Shown: positions 9,735-19,185, counted from the first letter of the stretch. The stretch is 64,000 bases of DNA from Smithella sp. (GCA_007244375.1 SCVW01000034.1:62001-126000); one strand, 5' to 3'. Notes: generated from the letters alone by a model not told the origin. Translations and numbers: made by a program.

Positions 9735-10388
9735 TTAATGACCTTCTTCCATGGCACCGGCAATATACATCATGGATAAAAGCATAAAAACCAGTGTCTG
9801 CACTAAAGATGTGAAAATCATCAGTACAAAAACAGGAAGCGGTACAAAATATGGTACAAGAAAAAGAACGACTAAAAGGACGATATCTTCGCCTTTGATA
9901 TTACCGAATAACCGGAAAGTCAATGAGAGAGGACGTGATAGGTGACTTATAATTTCAATGGGCAACATAAGAGGTGTAAGCCACCAGACAGGTCCCATAA
10001 ATTGTTTAAAGTATTTCAGTCCATGCTCTTTAACTCCAACAACATGAGTAGAAAAAAATACAACCAGAGCCATGGCAAGGTTTGTGTTAATGTTTGCAGT
10101 GGGTGATTCAAAACCGGGGACTATACCTATCAGATTAGAGGTAAGAATAAATAATCCCAAGGTTGCGATCAGAGGGAAAAATTTTCTACCGTTATGTCCC
10201 ATGATTTCTTCAAGAAGAGAGTCAAAACCTCCAATAATCACTTCCATTACGTTTTGGAACTTATTCGGATAAACAGCCAAACGCCTTGTGGCCAGGAAAG
10301 AAAGGGTGGCCAAAAGGATTCCGACAAATAATGCATACATAATTTGTTCAGGAACATAATGATTTTCTAGGAAAAGCAGCGGATGCAT
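9735..10388 (-). CDS. atpB: ATP synthase F0 subunit a
   Basis: Membrane subunit that forms the ion half-channels against the c-ring. 217 residues, rather short for the family, hydrophobic throughout with about five or six membrane segments. The helix carrying the essential arginine is intact: [18 protein letters not shown] (about residues 155-172, Arg in TFRLFGN). Three bases separate it from atpI, and a terminator follows, so it ends the operon. The c-subunit gene, normally next, is about 6 kb away on the other strand. Confidence 0.95.
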   Translation of the reverse strand: MHPLLFLENHYVPEQIMYALFVGILLATLSFLATRRLAVYPNKFQNVMEVIIGGFDSLLEEIMGHNGRKFFPLIATLGLFILTSNLIGIVPGFESPTANINTNLAMALVVFFSTHVVGVKEHGLKYFKQFMGPVWWLTPLMLPIEIISHLSRPLSLTFRLFGNIKGEDIVLLVVLFLVPYFVPLPVFVLMIFTSLVQTLVFMLLSMMYIAGAMEEGH

Positions 10389-10391
10389 ATT

Positions 10392-10790
10392 CTACTTAAT
10401 AACCTCCTCAATTAATTTTTTTTTTGCCATAGTGGTAATCAGCGTGATGATAATGTTGATTACTACCACGGAAAGTCCAATAAGTAATCCAATGACATTT
10501 ACTGTGCCATAGGCAATGAGAAAATATAACACAATGGCTATAAGTGCCAAGCGGATGTAATATTTAATAATTATACGAGCTTTTATACTTTTGGAAGTAT
10601 TGTTGAAAAGGTCGCGCAAACCGCGTTCCATCCAATAAAAATTGATAATGCTGATGAATCCTCCGAGAAGTATACCCAGAGCAAATTTAATAGGAGCTAA
10701 AATTAATGCAAGTACAAAAAGAACAGCCAGAACAATCCAGTTGACAATTTCAATTTTATTTTGGAGCGGGTCTTTGACGATGAGATTCAC
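10392..10790 (-). CDS. atpI: ATP synthase subunit I (AtpI-like) membrane protein
   Basis: 132 residues with about four hydrophobic helices (residues 15-50 and 70-125) and a basic C-terminus. Position between atpZ and atpB and the pattern GGFISIINFYWMERGLRDLF match the ATP synthase I family, which assists c-ring assembly or ion supply and is not part of the final enzyme. The start is a GTG at 10790 that lies inside the end of atpZ (35-base overlap), suggesting translational coupling. Confidence 0.8.
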   Translation of the reverse strand: MNLIVKDPLQNKIEIVNWIVLAVLFVLALILAPIKFALGILLGGFISIINFYWMERGLRDLFNNTSKSIKARIIIKYYIRLALIAIVLYFLIAYGTVNVIGLLIGLSVVVINIIITLITTMAKKKLIEEVIK

Positions 10791-11034
10791 TTTTTAAGCT
10801 CTTTATTATCGGTTCTTCATCCGTAAAATTTTTTTTAATTAAAACGTATATATTTCGAAACCCGGCCGCAATTCCTATTAACAAAAAAATGACAGTAAAA
10901 ACATAACCAGAGTCGAATTTACGATCTAAATAATTTCCCAGCAAAAGGCAACCAAATACAGCCAGAACCATGGCTATACCGATGCTACTGGCTAAAGCCA
11001 TTTGCATAGCATACTTTCGGATATCGTTATCCAT
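10756..11034 (-). CDS. atpZ: AtpZ/AtpI-type F0F1-ATPase accessory membrane protein
   Basis: 92 residues with two transmembrane helices (about 12-32 and 43-63). The sequence MALASSIGIAMVLAVFGCLLL followed by GNYLDRKF is typical of the AtpZ/putative F0F1-ATPase subunit family (Ca2+/Mg2+ transporter-like, about 90 residues) that opens atp operons. It overlaps atpI by 35 bases. The gene upstream is the GDP-fucose synthase, 62 bases away. Confidence 0.8.
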   Translation of the reverse strand: MDNDIRKYAMQMALASSIGIAMVLAVFGCLLLGNYLDRKFDSGYVFTVIFLLIGIAAGFRNIYVLIKKNFTDEEPIIKSLKSESHRQRPAPK

Positions 11035-11096
11035 TTTGCCGGAAGCTCCTTAACATGAATTAGACTGCAAGTCAATAAAAATATGACCGGCGTTCA

Positions 11097-12038
11097 TTAT
11101 TTCAATAAATGACGGTTTTTCCTATACCATTCAATAGTTTTAGAAAGTCCTGTGATAATATCCGTCCGGGCCTTAAAGCCGAATTCTTTTAATGCCTTGG
11201 AAGTGTCAAGCATCCTTTTGGGCTGGCCGTCAGGCTTGGATTTATTCCAGATGATCTTCCCTGTAAAACCGGTTAATTTCACAATAAGTTTTGTCAAATC
11301 CATAATAGATATTTCGGAACCGGTACCGATATTGACAGGCTCACTTTTATTGAAAAATAAAGTTGCGAGATAAATGGCTTCAGCCGCATCTTCCACATAA
11401 AAAAATTCACGTGTGGCAGAACCAGTTCCCCAAACTTCTATTGTGTTTTCACGGGCATCTATAGCATCAAAGCATTTTTTGATTAGAGCTGGAATAACAT
11501 GAGATGAATGCGGATCGAAATTGTCTCCCGGACCGTAAAGGTTTACAGGAAGTAAAAAAATAGAATTGAACCCGTACTGCTGTCGATAAGCTTGCGATTG
11601 TACCAACATCATTTTCTTGGCCAAACCATAAGGAGCGTTGGTTTCTTCCGGATAACCATTCCAGATTTCGTCTTCTTTAAAAGGAATTGATGTAAATTTA
11701 GGATAGGCACAGATCGTTCCCAAAGCAACGAATTTTTCAATACTGTGAAGATACGCTTCGTGAAGTAGTTGTGTACCCATAATTAAATTATCGTAAAAAA
11801 GTTCTGCCGGTTTTTCCTGATTAAAACCGATACCGCCAACTTTGGCGGCAAGGTGAATAACTATTTGAGGTTTAGTTTCTTCATACATCCGTTGAATGTC
11901 GGTGATATTGGTAAGGTTGTATTCGGGAAGATCAGCAATTTTGACATTAGTGCAACCGTGATCTTGAAAATTCTTCAATAGATGGCTTCCTAAAAATCCT
12001 TTACCGCCTGTGACGGTTATCCGTTTATTATTCAGCAA
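11097..12038 (-). CDS. fcl: GDP-L-fucose synthase (GDP-4-keto-6-deoxymannose epimerase/reductase)
   Basis: Converts GDP-4-keto-6-deoxy-D-mannose with NADPH to GDP-L-fucose for surface polysaccharide. 313 residues, extended SDR fold: nucleotide motif GGKGFLGSH at 11-19, LAAKVGGIG, catalytic YGLAK (about residue 136) and the family pattern [11 protein letters not shown]. It directly follows gmd, the preceding enzyme. Translation appears to start at TTG (12038), with AAGGA 8 bases upstream; no ATG is near the conserved N-terminus. Confidence 0.93.
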   Translation of the reverse strand: MLNNKRITVTGGKGFLGSHLLKNFQDHGCTNVKIADLPEYNLTNITDIQRMYEETKPQIVIHLAAKVGGIGFNQEKPAELFYDNLIMGTQLLHEAYLHSIEKFVALGTICAYPKFTSIPFKEDEIWNGYPEETNAPYGLAKKMMLVQSQAYRQQYGFNSIFLLPVNLYGPGDNFDPHSSHVIPALIKKCFDAIDARENTIEVWGTGSATREFFYVEDAAEAIYLATLFFNKSEPVNIGTGSEISIMDLTKLIVKLTGFTGKIIWNKSKPDGQPKRMLDTSKALKEFGFKARTDIITGLSKTIEWYRKNRHLLK

Positions 12039-12061
12039 TATTTCTATCCTTTTAATTTGAA

Positions 12062-13093
12062 TTAAATAACGTGTTGGTTGTTGATACAGGAAAAACCTGC
12101 ATCTAAAAGAGTTTTTTCTTTTTTTGCAAGTTCCATGTCGTTTGCGATCATCATGTCAATAAGACCGTCAAAAGTAACCTTCGGCTTCCAGTTTAACGTT
12201 TTTTTTGCCTTGGATGCATCACCAAGCAAAACATCAACTTCCGTAGGACGAAAATAACGTGGATCAATAAAAACGTATTTTTTGTAATCCAGATCAAGCT
12301 TGCTGAAAACTTTTTGAGTGAATTCCCGTACAGAATGCGTTTCACCGGTAGCAATAACGAAATCGTCAGCTTTATCCTGTTGCAACATAAGCCACATGGC
12401 TTCTACAAAGTCTCCCGCAAAACCCCAGTCTCTTTTGGCTTCAAGATTACCCAAATATACCTTGTCTTTTAATCCTAATTTGATTTGTGTGGCTGCGCGG
12501 GTTATTTTTCTGGTTACAAAAGTTTCTCCACGTCTGGGTGATTCGTGGTTGAAAAGGATGCCATTGGTAGCAAAAACTCCGTATGCGTCCCGGTAATTTT
12601 GCACAATATGATAGGAATAAACTTTGGCGGCTGCGTAGGGACTCCGGGGCTGAAACATGGTTTCTTCGTTTTGCGGAGGTGGCGCGGCACCGAACATTTC
12701 GCTTGATGATGCCTGATAAAATCTGGTTTTTATACCTGTTTTGCGTATTGCCTCTAATATCCTCAGTGTTCCTAACCCTGTGACATCACCTGTGTATTCC
12801 GGCATATCAAAACTTACGCGGACATGACTTTGAGCTCCGAGGTGGTAAATTTCAGAAGGCTGAATAGAGTGAAGCAAATCCATAAGCTGACCGGAAACAC
12901 TCAAATCGCCGTAATGGAGAAATAATTTTGTATTAGGAGTATGAAAGTCACGATAAAGATGATTGATTCGTTCTGTATTAAAAGAGCTCGAACGACGTAT
13001 TAAGCCGTGAACTTCATATCCCTTGTCCAGTAAAAACTCTGTTAAATAAGAACCGTCCTGCCCGGTAATACCGGTAATAAAAGCTTTTTTCAT
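12062..13093 (-). CDS. gmd: GDP-mannose 4,6-dehydratase
   Basis: Makes GDP-4-keto-6-deoxymannose from GDP-mannose, the first step to GDP-fucose or GDP-rhamnose. 343 residues, full length. Visible: [15 protein letters not shown] at residues 7-21, the substrate loop [11 protein letters not shown], and catalytic YAAAK near residue 153. It sits between a nucleotide-sugar dehydrogenase and fcl on the same strand with 23-26 base gaps, giving a three-gene sugar operon. Confidence 0.95.
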   Translation of the reverse strand: MKKAFITGITGQDGSYLTEFLLDKGYEVHGLIRRSSSFNTERINHLYRDFHTPNTKLFLHYGDLSVSGQLMDLLHSIQPSEIYHLGAQSHVRVSFDMPEYTGDVTGLGTLRILEAIRKTGIKTRFYQASSSEMFGAAPPPQNEETMFQPRSPYAAAKVYSYHIVQNYRDAYGVFATNGILFNHESPRRGETFVTRKITRAATQIKLGLKDKVYLGNLEAKRDWGFAGDFVEAMWLMLQQDKADDFVIATGETHSVREFTQKVFSKLDLDYKKYVFIDPRYFRPTEVDVLLGDASKAKKTLNWKPKVTFDGLIDMMIANDMELAKKEKTLLDAGFSCINNQHVI

Positions 13094-13119
13094 TTTTATG
13101 TCCTTAAGATATATAAATT

Positions 13120-14439
13120 TTACAAACGCCAGTAATTTATTCCTGATGATTTGGCTTTTGCCGGGTCAAAAACAGATTTAATATCGAGTAAAATAGGAAA
13201 GTTTTTGCGACATAGTCCGGCAATAAGGGGAAGTCCCATTTCTTTGTAATTATTATGTGCCACAGCCAAAATAACGGCATCAACGTTTTTGATCTTATTC
13301 AGAGAAGTAAGTTCAATATTATAGTGATGACGAGCTTCATAAGGATCCGCCAACGGATCGTGAACTAAGACTTCTACACCATATTCCTTTAATTCGTTCA
13401 CTATATCGATAATCCTGGTGTTTCGCAAATCAGGCACGTTTTCTTTAAATGATACTCCCAAAACAGCTGCACGTGCTTTATTTACCTGAATACCCGAGGC
13501 AATCATCATTTTAATTGTTTTTTGAGCCACATATTTACCCATATTGTCGTTGATTCTTCGTCCGGCCAGAATGACTTCCGGACGATAGCCTATGCTTTCT
13601 GCTTTGTAGGTAAGATAATAAGGATCGACACCGATGCAATGTCCACCGACAAGCCCGGGACGGAATGAAAGAAAGTTCCATTTTGTTTCGGCGGCTTCTA
13701 AAACTTCAAGAGTGTCTATTCCCATTCTGTTGAAAATAATGGCCAGTTCATTCATCAAGGCTATATTAATATCGCGCTGCGTATTTTCAATAACCTTGGC
13801 TGCTTCGGCAACCTTTATTGATGAAACACGATGCAGACTTACTTTAACGACGGCACCATAGATGCCTTCCAGTAAATTCAATGTGGTAGCATCTGATGCA
13901 GAAATTATTTTTATTGTATTACTGATAGTGTGGATTTTATCACCGGGATTGATACGTTCCGGGGAATAGCCCACAGTAAAATCCCTGCCGAAATTTAATT
14001 TTGATTCCCGTTCAAGTATCGGAACGCAGATATTTTCGGTTACACCAGGATATACGGTTGATTCATATACTATACAGGAACCGGAAGACATTTGTTTTCC
14101 AATGATAGTAGATGCATTTTCGATTGCACTAAGGTCCGGGACGTGAAAATTGTCAACCGGTGTAGGGACAGTAACTATAAAAAGTTTGCTTGAAGAAAGA
14201 TCGGACTGTCTGGAAGTAAAATGAATTTTTGATTTTTTTAATTCAGCATCGGACAATTCCATGGTACGGTCATGCCCTTTCTTTAATTCTGAAACTATTT
14301 TTTCATTAATGTCAAATCCGATAACCTTGAAGTGTCGTGACAGATGAGCTGCCAGAGGCAATCCCACATATCCCAGACCGATAACTGCGATTTTATTTTT
14401 GCCTGCGAAAAAAGTCTGAGCTGTTAAAGTTCGATCCAT
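13120..14439 (-). CDS. UDP-N-acetylhexosamine 6-dehydrogenase, WbpO/TviB family
   Basis: NAD-dependent four-electron oxidation of a UDP-HexNAc sugar to its uronate. 439 residues. N-terminal Rossmann motif [12 protein letters not shown] (19-30), linker helix, catalytic cysteine in [12 protein letters not shown] (about residue 266), and a C-terminal UDP-binding domain ([17 protein letters not shown]). The pattern fits WbpO/TviB/VipA more than UDP-glucose dehydrogenase; the exact sugar is uncertain. First gene of the gmd-fcl cluster; the product probably feeds O-antigen or capsule. Confidence 0.88.
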   Translation of the reverse strand: MDRTLTAQTFFAGKNKIAVIGLGYVGLPLAAHLSRHFKVIGFDINEKIVSELKKGHDRTMELSDAELKKSKIHFTSRQSDLSSSKLFIVTVPTPVDNFHVPDLSAIENASTIIGKQMSSGSCIVYESTVYPGVTENICVPILERESKLNFGRDFTVGYSPERINPGDKIHTISNTIKIISASDATTLNLLEGIYGAVVKVSLHRVSSIKVAEAAKVIENTQRDINIALMNELAIIFNRMGIDTLEVLEAAETKWNFLSFRPGLVGGHCIGVDPYYLTYKAESIGYRPEVILAGRRINDNMGKYVAQKTIKMMIASGIQVNKARAAVLGVSFKENVPDLRNTRIIDIVNELKEYGVEVLVHDPLADPYEARHHYNIELTSLNKIKNVDAVILAVAHNNYKEMGLPLIAGLCRKNFPILLDIKSVFDPAKAKSSGINYWRL

Positions 14440-14516
14440 AAATTAAATCCTTATGCAAATTTGAGGAATTTCGTAAAAACTATTACAAAATAGAGTTGCA
14501 GTTGTCAATGAACCGT

Positions 14517-15800
14517 TCAAAGATTTTTTAATGTTTTGGAACACGCATCAATCGTTTTATCAATATCTTTTTGAGTGTGTGCAAAAGATAAAAATCCTGC
14601 TTCGAACTGGGATGGCGCAAGCCAGATACCGTTTTTAAGCATCCCATGGAAAAAACGGGCGAACATTGCCGTATCTGATTTTTGAGCAGATTTTAAATCA
14701 TAAACGGGACCCGGTTGGAAAAAAACAGTGAACATAGATTGGACTCTATTTATACAAACGGCAATGCCTTTGGCTGCAAACAGACATTCCATTTCAGTGC
14801 ACAGTTGGTTGGTTTTTTTATCCGAAAATGAAAAAGAGATTTTTTTTGTTTTCAAAATATTGAGAGTGCATAAACCGGCGCTCATCGCCAAAGGATTTCC
14901 GGAAAGAGTTCCCGCCTGATAAATATCTCCCATAGGGGCCAGCCTTTCCATAATTTTTTTTGCGCCGCCGACAGCGCCAACCGGCATTCCACCGCCAATG
15001 ATTTTGCCCAGACAGGTCAAGTCCGGCTTTATGCCTATTAAGTTCTGATAACCACCAAAGGTGAAACGAAAGCCGGTGATTACTTCGTCAAAAATTAAAA
15101 TTATGCCATATTTTGCTGTAAGCTTCCTGAGTTTATTCAAGAATCCTTTTTGTGGAGGAACAACTCCCATATTGCCTGCTACAGGTTCAACAATAATTGC
15201 AGCGAATCTTGAGCCGTGGGTTTCTATTGCTTTCTGAAGTGCATCGACATCGTTATACGGCAAGCTGAGCGTTAATCCGGCCAGCCCTGCCGGAATTCCC
15301 GGAGATCCCGGAATTCCAAAAGTTGCGACACCTGATCCGGCTTTAATCAGAAGAGAATCATTATGACCGTGATAGCAGCCGTCAAACTTTGCTATCAAAC
15401 TCCGGCCGGTATAGCCGCGAGCCAAACGTATTGCAGTCATAGTTGCTTCCGTACCGGAGGAGGTCAATCGTATAAGTTCCATTGATGGAATAGCCTCGGA
15501 AATCAGTTCTGCCATTTGTGTTTCTGCTTCGGTTGGCGCACCGAAACTGGTTCCCTTCATGGCTTTGTTGCAAATGGCTTTTGATACTTTGGAATGGGCA
15601 TGCCCAAGAATCATCGGCCCCCATGAAAGAACATAGTCAATATATTCTTTGCCGGATACATCATAAATTTTGCTACCATTTGCATGGCTTACAAAAACAG
15701 GTTGTCCGCCTACTGATTTCCATGCACGAACCGGGGAATTAACTCCACCGGGAATTACCTTACATGCTTTGGAGAAATGACTTGTTCTTTTTTTATTCAC
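14517..15800 (-). CDS. hemL: Glutamate-1-semialdehyde 2,1-aminomutase
   Basis: PLP enzyme forming 5-aminolevulinate in the C5 tetrapyrrole route. 427 residues, the usual length. N-terminal PGGVNSPVRAWKSVGG, PLP-contact region SSGTEATMTAIRLARG, FDEVITGFR and the PLP lysine in LGKIIGGGMPVGAVGG (about residue 265) are all present. The GTG start (15800) overlaps the stop of ahbB by four bases (GTGA), so the two are coupled, consistent with a shared role in heme biosynthesis. Confidence 0.96.
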   Translation of the reverse strand: MNKKRTSHFSKACKVIPGGVNSPVRAWKSVGGQPVFVSHANGSKIYDVSGKEYIDYVLSWGPMILGHAHSKVSKAICNKAMKGTSFGAPTEAETQMAELISEAIPSMELIRLTSSGTEATMTAIRLARGYTGRSLIAKFDGCYHGHNDSLLIKAGSGVATFGIPGSPGIPAGLAGLTLSLPYNDVDALQKAIETHGSRFAAIIVEPVAGNMGVVPPQKGFLNKLRKLTAKYGIILIFDEVITGFRFTFGGYQNLIGIKPDLTCLGKIIGGGMPVGAVGGAKKIMERLAPMGDIYQAGTLSGNPLAMSAGLCTLNILKTKKISFSFSDKKTNQLCTEMECLFAAKGIAVCINRVQSMFTVFFQPGPVYDLKSAQKSDTAMFARFFHGMLKNGIWLAPSQFEAGFLSFAHTQKDIDKTIDACSKTLKNL

Positions 15801-16270
15801 GAAAAATACTCCGGAGATTTTTTTTTGTATTCCTGAATGCTTTCCAATATCAGATAATCATCTATGCCTGTTGCTTTTACCATATCACGGATTAGCTGCA
15901 AAATGTTCTCATCTTTTTTAAAGTGGAGCATAGTAAAAAGGTTGTATTTTTTTTTTAATGCAGGATTTCTTTCATAACAATGCGAGACAAAGCTATATGA
16001 TGATAAAATTTTACCGGATTGTTCTACCTGCTTAGCAGGTACTGACCATACTACCAGCACATTTTTCGTGTATCCTGCTTTTTGATGACGAAGTATGGCT
16101 CCGAATCTGCGAATAATTTTTTTTTCAGAAAGTTCTTTTATAATTTTTAAAACTTCTCTGCCGGTTAATCCGCAAGATTCACCAATTTTATCAAAAGGAG
16201 ATTTTGCCACTGCCAAGTCTTTCTGGATCAAACGTGCAACTTTATTTTGTTTTTCAGTCATTTTACCCAT
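15797..16270 (-). CDS. ahbB: Siroheme decarboxylase subunit AhbB-like (Lrp/AsnC fold)
   Basis: 157 residues from the ATG at 16270 (a TTG at 16306 would add 12 residues with no better signal). An N-terminal winged helix (about residues 10-50) and an Lrp-like ligand domain. The sequence KIIRRFGAILRHQKAGYTKN followed by VLVVWSVP is characteristic of siroheme decarboxylases (AhbA/AhbB, NirDLGH), which turn siroheme into 12,18-didecarboxysiroheme. Coupling to hemL supports tetrapyrrole function. AhbA, AhbC and AhbD are not in this window. A plain Lrp regulator is the alternative. Confidence 0.85.
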   Translation of the reverse strand: MGKMTEKQNKVARLIQKDLAVAKSPFDKIGESCGLTGREVLKIIKELSEKKIIRRFGAILRHQKAGYTKNVLVVWSVPAKQVEQSGKILSSYSFVSHCYERNPALKKKYNLFTMLHFKKDENILQLIRDMVKATGIDDYLILESIQEYKKKSPEYFS

Positions 16271-16333
16271 TTTATTAATATTATCCTGCCTTAGAAATAA
16301 AATCAAGTTGCCTGATGAGCATGGAAATTTTTC

Positions 16334-16362
16334 TTGACATTTGCTAATCTCACCGCTAAATA
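16334..16362 (+). promoter_or_regulatory. Candidate atpE promoter
   Basis: TTGACA (16334-16339), a 17-base spacer, then TAAATA (16357-16362). About 100 bases upstream of atpE, in the divergent gap with ahbB. The -35 is perfect, the -10 weak. Confidence 0.5.
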
Positions 16363-16366
16363 AATA

Positions 16367-16428
16367 AAAAGCCCCAAAGTGTTAAATTTTAAAGAAAGGA
16401 GGTGCAATGAGTTAAGAAAAGGGCTTTT
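16367..16428 (+). promoter_or_regulatory. atpE leader hairpin enclosing a two-codon ORF with a perfect Shine-Dalgarno
   Basis: AAAAGCCC (16367-16374) can pair with GGGCTTTT (16421-16428). The loop holds AAAGGAGGTGCAATGAGTTAA (16396-16416 region): a consensus ribosome site followed by Met-Ser-stop. The real atpE start lies about 57 bases further down with its own AAGGAG. A control or standby role for translation of the highly expressed c-subunit is inferred. Confidence 0.5.
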
Positions 16429-16465
16429 ATGGATCATTAAAATTTCACTAAAAAGGAGAATTTAA

Positions 16466-16828
16466 ATGAAAAAAAGTTTAACTCAGATGTTAGTGGCGAT
16501 GTTAATGGTTGTAGTTAGCGCTCCGTTTGTATTTGCTGCTGGGGAAGCTGCGACAGGAACGGTTGATTACACAAAAGCGATTATCGTTGGTATTTCTTTA
16601 TTGGTTGCCGGTCTAGCAATAGCATTTGGTACTCTGGGAACCGGTTTAGGAATGGGCAATGGATTAAATGGTGCAACAAATGCAGTTGGTAGAAATCCGG
16701 AAGCACAAGGTAAAATTCTTTTAACCATGATGGTAGGTTTGGCTATGATTGAATCATTGGCCATTTATGCTTTGGTTATAGCATTGATTGTGCTTTATGC
16801 TAATCCGCTTTTGAAATATCTAAGCTAA
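16466..16828 (+). CDS. atpE: ATP synthase F0 subunit c
   Basis: Proteolipid of the rotor ring. 120 residues: an N-terminal signal-like segment (residues 1-24, ending FVFAAGEA) not found in E. coli but seen in some Desulfobacterota, then two membrane helices around the polar loop GRNPEAQGK. The ion-carrying Glu is in GLAMIESLAIYAL. Aligned by eye with sodium-type c-subunits, the Gln of helix 1 is Met and the Thr after ES is Leu, so protons are the more likely ion. It is alone here, with its own promoter, strong AAGGAG site and terminator, away from atpZ-I-B. Confidence 0.96.
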   Translation: MKKSLTQMLVAMLMVVVSAPFVFAAGEAATGTVDYTKAIIVGISLLVAGLAIAFGTLGTGLGMGNGLNGATNAVGRNPEAQGKILLTMMVGLAMIESLAIYALVIALIVLYANPLLKYLS

Positions 16829-16848
16829 AAATTATTGCTATTATCATA

Positions 16849-16890
16849 GGGAGGGGGAGCGTGCATCGACTTTCTCCTCCCCTTTTTTTT
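16849..16890 (+). terminator. Rho-independent terminator of atpE
   Basis: A G-rich arm (16849-16859) pairs with CTCCTCCCC (16874-16882), followed by eight T. It is 20 bases after the atpE stop. Confidence 0.85.
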
Positions 16891-16898
16891 GTGAAACG

Positions 16899-16930
16899 CC
16901 AATTTCAGAAACGAAGTGAACTGGAATTGG
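16899..16930. repeat. Hairpin with conserved AAACGAAGT loop, copy A
   Basis: CCAATTTCAG (16899-16908) and CTGGAATTGG (16921-16930) form a 10-bp stem (one G-T) around a 12-base loop starting AAACGAAGT. The loop is shared with the hairpin at 20564-20595, whose stem differs by compensatory changes. Confidence 0.6.
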
Positions 16931-16986
16931 ACAGTTGAACAATTCCGCGAAGCAAAGTTTGGCGGGATTAGTGACACCGTTCTAAT

Positions 16987-17406
16987 TTACTCTTCCCTCA
17001 TACGAACTCTGCCCCGTAAGACCTTTTTTTCTGCTTGTTGATGTTTTGCTGTAAGTATTTTCTCTTTAGCCCTTTTGCTGCGTTTTCTTTTTTGACGGCG
17101 AATTTTTTCCAGTCTTTCTTTTTCTTCAGCGATAAAACCTTTTTGTAGTTTTTCAATTTTATCCAGTAGTAATCTTCGGGCAAGAAAGCGATTTAATGAT
17201 TGGGAGCGTTCCCTCTGACATTTGACTGAAAGACCGGTTGGAATGTGAATCAAATAAACACAAGAAGAACTTTTATTGATTTTTTGTCCGCCGGGACCGG
17301 AAGAACGTATAAAAGATTCCTTAAAATCAGTTTCCGACACGCCAAGAGTATGCATCCTGTCGATTAGAACTTTTTCTTTGTCGGAAGAGACAGGCATAAA
17401 TTTCAC
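16987..17406 (-). CDS. Class I release factor-like protein with GGQ domain (ArfB/mtRF-R-like)
   Basis: 139 residues, only the GGQ catalytic domain of peptide release factors plus a basic tail. The motif SSGPGGQKINKSSSCVYLIH is at about residues 32-51; the C-terminal third is almost all Lys, Arg, Glu and Gln, as in rescue factors that insert a basic tail into the empty mRNA channel. The codon-recognition domain of RF1/RF2 is absent. It probably hydrolyses peptidyl-tRNA on stalled ribosomes. The start may be this GTG or the ATG at 17397. It follows the ACT gene by 7 bases. Confidence 0.85.
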   Translation of the reverse strand: MKFMPVSSDKEKVLIDRMHTLGVSETDFKESFIRSSGPGGQKINKSSSCVYLIHIPTGLSVKCQRERSQSLNRFLARRLLLDKIEKLQKGFIAEEKERLEKIRRQKRKRSKRAKEKILTAKHQQAEKKVLRGRVRMREE

Positions 17407-17413
17407 GATCAGA

Positions 17414-17845
17414 TCATGGAATTGAATAAATTTCGTCGCCGATTAAGTTTATCCAGTGTTCCATAAGTATTTCTTTTGCTTCTTCCAGTTTATCTACACC
17501 GATGATAACTATAGTTTCTCTACCGATGCGATTGATGGTTGTGTAAAGATAATGGATATTAATATCTGTTTTGGCCAGCGGCTTTAATATGGCGTTCATG
17601 CCGCCGGCATGTAAAGGAACTTCTGCTGCCAAAACAGGAGTTACTTCAATATTTAAATTATAACTTTCCAGAAGTGCCGCGGCGCGGTCAGGATCATTGA
17701 CTACCAGCCGAACTCTGCTGTCTTCGGCGATACTGGCGGCTGATACAGCTTTTACACTGATATCTTCCGAATCAAGGATATGTGTAAGGGCGGCAAAAGA
17801 TCCCGGCACATTACCAAGTAATACGGAAATTTGTTTAACGGACAT
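17414..17845 (-). CDS. Tandem ACT-domain protein
   Basis: 143 residues made of two ACT regulatory folds: residues ~3-65 (ISVLLGNVPGSFAALTHIL) and ~70-135 (EVPLHAGGMNAILKPLAKTD, INIHYLYT). No catalytic domain. ACT pairs of this size next to ketoacid oxidoreductases are common in Desulfobacterota and presumably sense amino acids. It begins 13 bases after the oxidoreductase gamma subunit, so it is in the same operon; a link to branched-chain amino acid metabolism is inferred. Confidence 0.85.
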   Translation of the reverse strand: MSVKQISVLLGNVPGSFAALTHILDSEDISVKAVSAASIAEDSRVRLVVNDPDRAAALLESYNLNIEVTPVLAAEVPLHAGGMNAILKPLAKTDINIHYLYTTINRIGRETIVIIGVDKLEEAKEILMEHWINLIGDEIYSIP

Positions 17846-17858
17846 AAAATCAACCTTG

Positions 17859-18398
17859 TTAGTTTTTCAGATAATCAAATCCGGCAGCGAAAGCTTTACG
17901 GTTTATTTCCGCAAGTGATTTTTTACGGCTGCCCATGATAGATTCCAGAGAGTTTAAATAAATTTCAGAAGTAACAATTCCTGTAACTTTTATAAATGCA
18001 CCCATCATGATGATGTTGGCTACACGGATGTTTCCCAGATCCTGAGCGATGTCGGAGCACGGAATGCAGAAAACTTTGACGTCGTGACGATGAGGACGAT
18101 CATTTGTTATGGATGAATTCAAAAAAATCGTTCCTTCCACAATAACTTTGTTCTGAAAAGTGAAAAGGGAAGGGGAGTTCATCGCCACAAGAAAATTAGG
18201 CTCGGAAGCCACAGGAGATGCTATTTCTTCGTCGGCTATTGCCACAGTACAGTTGGCGGTTCCACCGCGCATTTCAGCGCCGTATGCAGGAAGGTAGGTT
18301 ACATGAAATCCTTTATTCATTCCGCTGTGGGCGAGACTCACCCCCATCATCAAAACGCCCTGACCGCCGAATCCGGAAAAAATAGTTTTGACAATCAT
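17859..18398 (-). CDS. 2-oxoacid:ferredoxin oxidoreductase, gamma subunit
   Basis: 179 residues. The N-terminal signature IFSGFGGQGVLMMG (residues 6-19) is that of the gamma subunit/domain of pyruvate, 2-oxoisovalerate and 2-oxoglutarate ferredoxin oxidoreductases. It overlaps the beta-subunit stop by four bases (ATGA). Together with the three genes before it, it makes the complete four-subunit enzyme that oxidatively decarboxylates a 2-oxoacid to acyl-CoA, CO2 and reduced ferredoxin. Confidence 0.93.
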   Translation of the reverse strand: MIVKTIFSGFGGQGVLMMGVSLAHSGMNKGFHVTYLPAYGAEMRGGTANCTVAIADEEIASPVASEPNFLVAMNSPSLFTFQNKVIVEGTIFLNSSITNDRPHRHDVKVFCIPCSDIAQDLGNIRVANIIMMGAFIKVTGIVTSEIYLNSLESIMGSRKKSLAEINRKAFAAGFDYLKN

Positions 18399-19168
18399 TT
18401 GGCCACCTCTGCAGTTTTTGCAGTTACGGGAATATTATCTTTAAATACGCCGGGAGGAAATACCTTGCTCATTACTTCATCAATCCATTTGCAGGAATTG
18501 ACGGCATTCATTTTCCAGTTAGTTGGACAAGGGGAAAGAATTTCAATGAGAGAAAAACCATGTCCGTTGATCTGACATTGAAAGGCTTTCTTGATTGCCT
18601 TCTTTGTTTTGTTTACGTTAGCCGGAGAATTTACCATGCAACGTTCCAGATACGTCACGCCTTGTAACTGAGAAAAAATTTCACTTACTTTTACAGGATA
18701 ACCATCCAACTTATTATTTCTTCCCAAAGGAGAAGTGGTTGTCTTTTGCTCCAACATTGTTGTCGGTGCCATCTGTCCGCCCGTCATTCCGTAAACAGCA
18801 TTATTAATAAATATAATTGTTATATTTTCACCGCGGTTTGCGGCATGAAAGCTTTCCGCTATTCCGATGGCAGCCAGATCACCGTCTCCCTGATATGAAA
18901 AAACGACACGATCAGGTAACGAACGTTTTATTGCCGAGGCCATTGCGGGACCCCGTCCATGCGGCGCTTCGATCATATCCACATCAAAGTAATTGTAAGC
19001 CAGAACAGCGCAGCCTGCAGGTGGCACTCCTATGGTAATTCCCCTGATTCCCAGCTCATCAATAACTTCAGCGATAATTCGGTGAACTATACTGTGTCCG
19101 CAGCCGGGGCAATAATGGAAAATAGCTTCTTTTAAACTTTTTGGCCTTTGATAAACAATTTTTGCCAT
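18395..19168 (-). CDS. 2-oxoacid:ferredoxin oxidoreductase, beta (thiamine diphosphate) subunit
   Basis: 257 residues. YCPGCGHSIVHRIIAEVIDE at residues 18-37 gives two cysteines conserved in the KorB/VorA type. The TPP/Mg motif GDGDLAAIGIAESFHAANR and NNAVYGMTGGQMAPTT are visible in the middle. Located 17 bases after the alpha subunit. Confidence 0.93.
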   Translation of the reverse strand: MAKIVYQRPKSLKEAIFHYCPGCGHSIVHRIIAEVIDELGIRGITIGVPPAGCAVLAYNYFDVDMIEAPHGRGPAMASAIKRSLPDRVVFSYQGDGDLAAIGIAESFHAANRGENITIIFINNAVYGMTGGQMAPTTMLEQKTTTSPLGRNNKLDGYPVKVSEIFSQLQGVTYLERCMVNSPANVNKTKKAIKKAFQCQINGHGFSLIEILSPCPTNWKMNAVNSCKWIDEVMSKVFPPGVFKDNIPVTAKTAEVAK

Positions 19169-19185
19169 ATTTTATTACCTTGTTA

